The notes beneath the pieces are model-generated. The model worked only from the letters and a program-made list of their open reading frames with translations. It did no database searches and was not told the origin of the DNA. From Magnetospirillum aberrantis SpK (GTDB lineage: Bacteria > Pseudomonadota > Alphaproteobacteria > Rhodospirillales > Magnetospirillaceae), in the NCBI RefSeq assembly GCF_011022235.1, contig NZ_JAAIYP010000011.1, positions 44,723 through 108,722 on the forward strand: a DNA stretch of 64,000 nucleotides. Reading direction: 5' to 3'. Both the position numbers and the translations under genes were made by a program. Below, piece by piece: positions 60,707 through 64,000 of the stretch (the stretch's first letter is position 1; each line of letters starts with the position of its first letter).

Positions 60707-61333
60707 ATGAACGCCACTGCCGTCGCCGCTATCGTTCCGTGCTGGTCCTGCAAGGGACCGGTGGCGTCGCGCGCGCTGTTTTGTTCGGTGTGCGGCGCGG
60801 TCCAGGCTCCGGGGGCCATCGACCATTTCACCCGCCTGGGGCTCAAGCCGACTTTCGAGATCGACGCGGACGAATTGGAGCGCCAGTATTTCGGTTTCCA
60901 GCGCCGCCTGCATCCCGATCGTTTCGCCGCCAAATCGGCCAAGGAACGGGCGTTGTCGCAGCAACAGGCCACCGCGCTCAACGAAGCCTACGAGACGCTC
61001 AAGGACCCGTTGAAGCGCGCCGCCTATCTGTTGGACATGCTGGGGCACAAGGTGGACCTGACGGCGTGCGGCACCATTTCCGATCCTGAATTGCTGATGG
61101 AGCAGATGGAGAAGCGCGAGGCCCTGGCCGAGGCCGATACCGTCGAGCGCATCACCAAGTTGTCGGCCGATGCCGACGCCGAAATGTTGTCGGCGCAATG
61201 CCACATCTCGGCGGCTTTCGTCACCGGTGACCTGGACAAGGCGGCCAACCTTACCATCCGCCTCAAGTACCTGACCAAGCTGGCCGAAGAGGCCCGCACC
61301 AAGAAAACCCGCCTGAGCCGCGCGCTGCGTTAG
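60707..61333 (+). CDS. hscB: Co-chaperone HscB (J-protein) with N-terminal zinc-ribbon
   Basis: A 208-residue J-protein that delivers IscU to HscA. The HPD motif is in RRLHPDRFA. Before the J domain is a zinc-ribbon-like CWSCK...CSVCG pair, a feature better known from human-type HSCB than from E. coli. The ATG at 60707 has AGGGGAATTGGG in front. Confidence 0.94.
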   Translation: MNATAVAAIVPCWSCKGPVASRALFCSVCGAVQAPGAIDHFTRLGLKPTFEIDADELERQYFGFQRRLHPDRFAAKSAKERALSQQQATALNEAYETLKDPLKRAAYLLDMLGHKVDLTACGTISDPELLMEQMEKREALAEADTVERITKLSADADAEMLSAQCHISAAFVTGDLDKAANLTIRLKYLTKLAEEARTKKTRLSRALR

Positions 61334-61373
61334 GTCGCGCGCCTTTTCGGAACAATATCAGAGAGGATTTCCC

Positions 61374-63299
61374 ATGTCCGACGGTCTCGTCCTGCTCCAA
61401 CTGCACGAACCGGGCGAAACCCCGGCGCCGCACGAACAGGAAGCGGGGGCGGCGGTCGGCATCGATCTGGGAACCACCAATTCGGTGGTGGCCCTGTCCT
61501 TCGATTCCGAGGTCGAGGTGCTGCGCGGCGCCGACGGACGCGCCCTGATCCCGTCGGTGGTCCATTATCGGGACGACGGATCGGTCGAGGTCGGCTCGCG
61601 GGCCCGTGAAGCCATTCTTGAGACCCCGGACCATGTGGTCTCCTCGATCAAGCGTCTGATGGGCCGTGGCATCGAGGACGTCAAGGCGCTGGCCGGGACG
61701 TTGCCTTATACCGTCGAGCCCAATCCCGAAGCCGGTCCAGAGGGGGGCATGGTGCGTCTGCGGATCGCCGGGCGGGTGATGACGCCGGTCGAGATTTCCG
61801 CCGACATCCTGCGCGCCATCAAGGCTCGCGCCGAAGAGGCGCTGTCGGGCCGCCACGTCAGTCGCGCGGTGATCACCGTGCCGGCCTATTTCGACGACGC
61901 CGCGCGTACCGCCACCAAGGATGCCGCCCGTCTGGCCGACATCGAGGTGCTGCGCCTGGTCAACGAACCGACCGCCGCCGCGCTGGCCTATGGTCTCGAC
62001 AACAGCGTCGAGGGGCTTTACGCCGTCTACGACCTGGGCGGCGGCACTTTCGACATCTCGATCCTCAAGATGGAAAAGGGCGTTTTCCAGGTCAAAGCCA
62101 CCGGCGGCGACGCCGTTCTGGGCGGTGACGACATCGACCACGCGGTGGCCGAACACTTCCTGGCCACCCGTTCCGCCGGACTGGGCAAGGAGACCATTTC
62201 GGCCGGCGAGGCGAAACAGGCATTGATGGCTGCCCGCGTCGCCAAGGAATGCCTGACGGCCCGAGACAGCGGCGAATGGATGATCGAGGTGGACGGCAAG
62301 CCGTCGCGCCATACCCTCGACCGTGTCACCCTGGAGGCCCTGGCCGAGCCGTTCGTCGGTCGCACCATCGATATCTGCCGTAACGTGGTCGAGGATGCCG
62401 GCATCGAAATCGACGCCATCAAGGGTGTGGTCCTGGTCGGCGGTTCGACCCGGATGCCGCTGGTCCGTCGGCGTGTCGCCGAATTCTTCGGGTCCGAGCC
62501 GCTGAGCGACATCAATCCCGACGAAGTGGTGGCGGTCGGCGCCGCGTTGCAGGCCGAGGCGTTGACCCGCGGGTCCGACACCTTGTTGCTGGACGTGACA
62601 CCGCTCAGCCTGGGGATCGAGACCATGGGCGGCATCGTCGAAAAGGTCATTCCGCGCAACACCCCCATTCCGGTGGCCATGGCCCAGGAATTCACCACCT
62701 ATCAGGACGGCCAGACAGCCATGTCCATTCATGTGGTGCAGGGCGAACGCGAGATGGTGGATCAGAACCGCTCGTTGGCCCGGTTCGTGCTGCGCGGCAT
62801 TCCTCCCATGGCGGCCGGCGCCGCGCGCATCCGCGTCACCTTCCAGGTGGACGCCGACGGCCTGCTGACCGTGTCGGCCAAGGAATTGACCACCGAGGTC
62901 GAGCAGCAAGTGGCGGTCAAGCCGTCCTATGGCCTGTCCGACGACGAAATGGCCAACATGTTGCGCGCCTCCATGGAGAACGCCCGCGACGACATGGCGC
63001 AAAGATTGCGGGCCGAAGCGGTGGTCGAGGCGAAAAGATCGGTGCTGGCGGTGAATTCCGCGCTGTCGGTTGACGCGGACCTCTTGTCGGATGACGAACG
63101 GCAGGGTATCGATGCAGCCTTGAAGCGTGTCGACGAGGCGTGCGCGGGTTCGGACCGTGACGCCGTCAACGCGGCGGTCGAGCAATTGGAGGCCGCCACC
63201 AAGTCCTTCGCCGAAAAGCGTATGGACCGTGGCATCCGACAGGCGCTGGCCGGCGTGTCCGTCGACCGGCTCGACGACGCCCTGGGGGGCGACGACTGA
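61374..63299 (+). CDS. hscA: Fe-S assembly chaperone HscA
   Basis: A 641-residue Hsp70-type ATPase specialised for IscU. Motifs are GIDLGTTNSVVAL, VITVPAYFDDAARTATKDAA, VYDLGGGTFDISIL and VVLVGGSTRMPLVRRRV; the substrate domain begins at DVTPLSLGIETMGGIVEKVIPRNT. The length is slightly above the enterobacterial protein because of a short N-terminal extension (LLQLHEPGETPAPHEQEAG). Confidence 0.97.
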   Translation: MSDGLVLLQLHEPGETPAPHEQEAGAAVGIDLGTTNSVVALSFDSEVEVLRGADGRALIPSVVHYRDDGSVEVGSRAREAILETPDHVVSSIKRLMGRGIEDVKALAGTLPYTVEPNPEAGPEGGMVRLRIAGRVMTPVEISADILRAIKARAEEALSGRHVSRAVITVPAYFDDAARTATKDAARLADIEVLRLVNEPTAAALAYGLDNSVEGLYAVYDLGGGTFDISILKMEKGVFQVKATGGDAVLGGDDIDHAVAEHFLATRSAGLGKETISAGEAKQALMAARVAKECLTARDSGEWMIEVDGKPSRHTLDRVTLEALAEPFVGRTIDICRNVVEDAGIEIDAIKGVVLVGGSTRMPLVRRRVAEFFGSEPLSDINPDEVVAVGAALQAEALTRGSDTLLLDVTPLSLGIETMGGIVEKVIPRNTPIPVAMAQEFTTYQDGQTAMSIHVVQGEREMVDQNRSLARFVLRGIPPMAAGAARIRVTFQVDADGLLTVSAKELTTEVEQQVAVKPSYGLSDDEMANMLRASMENARDDMAQRLRAEAVVEAKRSVLAVNSALSVDADLLSDDERQGIDAALKRVDEACAGSDRDAVNAAVEQLEAATKSFAEKRMDRGIRQALAGVSVDRLDDALGGDD

Positions 63300-63375
63300 A
63301 CCGTTGGGGATCGAACCAGCTTCGCGCGCCGATCGTACCAATTGCGCGCCGGAGTGTTAGCCAAGGATTGCCGTA

Positions 63376-63714
63376 ATGCCCAAGATGACCTTTATCCAGC
63401 CCGATGGCACCCGCCTCGAGGTCGAGGCCCCGGAAGGCCTCTCGGTGCTGGAAATCGCCCACCGCAACAAGGTTGAGCTGGAAGGGGCCTGCGAAGGCTC
63501 GCTGGCCTGTTCGACCTGCCACATCGTGGTGGCTCAGGAATGGTACGACAAGCTGAAGCCGGCGTCCGAGGACGAGGAAGACATGCTGGATCTGGCTTTC
63601 GGCCTGACCAGCACGTCGCGCCTGGGGTGCCAGATCATCTTCAGCCAGGATCTCGACGGTCTGGTGGTGAACGTGCCCGCCGCTACCCGCAACATGGCGG
63701 TGGACAAGAAGTGA
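63376..63714 (+). CDS. fdx: ISC-type [2Fe-2S] ferredoxin
   Basis: A 112-residue adrenodoxin-like ferredoxin that supplies electrons for cluster assembly. Ligands are in [14 protein letters not shown] and [10 protein letters not shown]. It is 76 bases after hscA and its stop overlaps the iscX start by one base (TGATG). Confidence 0.96.
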   Translation: MPKMTFIQPDGTRLEVEAPEGLSVLEIAHRNKVELEGACEGSLACSTCHIVVAQEWYDKLKPASEDEEDMLDLAFGLTSTSRLGCQIIFSQDLDGLVVNVPAATRNMAVDKK

Positions 63715-63908
63715 TGAAGTGGGCGGACGTCCTTGAAATCGCCATCGCGCTTGAAGAGGCGCATCCCGAGGCCGACAACGTGAACCTGCGGTTCACGGAT
63801 CTGCATGCCTGGGTATGCGCCTTGCCCGATTTCAACGATGATCCGGCCAAATCCAACGAAAAGATCCTCGAGGCCATCCAGATGGCCTGGATCGACGAAC
63901 GGGACTAG
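63714..63908 (+). CDS. iscX: Fe-S assembly protein IscX
   Basis: A 64-residue acidic IscX that binds IscS and iron and tunes desulfurase activity. It starts [22 protein letters not shown] and has LRFTDLHAWVCALPDF and EKILEAIQMAWIDE. Last gene of the isc operon. Confidence 0.95.
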   Translation: MKWADVLEIAIALEEAHPEADNVNLRFTDLHAWVCALPDFNDDPAKSNEKILEAIQMAWIDERD

Positions 63909-63914
63909 AAGGAA

Positions 63915-63943
63915 GGCATGGCCGGGTTCTTCCCTGCCATGCC
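63915..63943 (+). terminator. Weak hairpin after iscX
   Basis: The eight-base arms GGCATGGC and GCCATGCC enclose a 13-base loop seven bases after the iscX stop. Only TTT follows, so termination here is tentative. The rest of the window to 64000 shows no gene. Confidence 0.5.
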
Positions 63944-64000
63944 CGCCTTTCGCCGCGTCCTTCCGGCTTCAAGCGTTCGAGATCAAGATGCTGTCGCGGG

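Noticed and set aside
63301..63360. tRNA-like fragment on the minus strand (GCAATTGGTA and CTGGTTCGATCC words)
   Set aside because: The T-arm cannot pair, there is no anticodon arm, and the length between hscA and fdx is too short for a tRNA.

Overview
The window is GC-rich DNA from a nitrogen-fixing alphaproteobacterium, most likely a Rhodospirillaceae member close to Magnetospirillum or Phaeospirillum. The lineage call rests on the protein content: DraT/DraG control of NifH, alphaproteobacterial RcdA and TrcR homologues, trpGDC-moaC-moeA-lexA order, and a direct-repeat GTTC-N7-GTTC SOS box at lexA. No rRNA, tRNA, insertion sequence, prophage or CRISPR array was seen. The genus is inferred, not proven; no magnetosome genes are present here.

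Layout. 1-5714: end of a sensor kinase, then on the minus strand trpG-trpD-trpC-moaC-moeA and lexA with a small hypothetical. 5920-12648: an unusual membrane methyltransferase/serine-hydrolase fusion, copper efflux (copA, cueR, copZ-like) and a YibQ-type deacetylase. 12645-35530 is a nitrogen-fixation island, nearly all on the minus strand. It has four NifA/sigma54-controlled operons: (i) iscA(nif)-nifV-nifW-fixABCX, (ii) nifEN-nifX-DUF269-fdxB-nifQ (then a zntB-like gene), (iii) nifHDK, (iv) nifB-fdx-nifZ-nifT-SIR2-like-FeSII-like ferredoxin. Divergent from nifH are draT and draG, which switch NifH off and on by ADP-ribosylation. Each of the four promoters has a readable -24/-12 element and at least one TGT-N10-ACA NifA site; nifH and nifB have two sites exactly 19 bp apart, and nifH also has an IHF match between its UAS pair and its promoter.

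35766-55899: mixed housekeeping and accessory genes. These include nnrS with an FNR/DNR-like box, TRAP dctQM, bpt, motAB, a flavin reductase, the cell-cycle regulators TrcR and RcdA, hsp20 with a ROSE-like RNA thermometer, a class III cyclase, rpmE, cyaY, tyrS/anmK, and an iron-responsive-looking flavodoxin plus DUF2023. Two genes (RDD family, cyclase) are interrupted by single-base shifts in seven-base homopolymers.

56140-63908: one long plus-strand operon, cysE-iscR-(nifS-like)-iscS-iscU-iscA-hscB-hscA-fdx-iscX, for iron-sulfur cluster assembly.

How it fits together: NifB, NifE/N, NifX, NifQ and NifV build FeMo-cofactor; NifHDK is the enzyme; FixABCX and the ferredoxins supply electrons; NifW, NifZ, NifT and the FeSII-like protein mature or protect it. 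No nifA, nifS or nifU is in the window, so cluster supply may come from the isc operon or from genes elsewhere.
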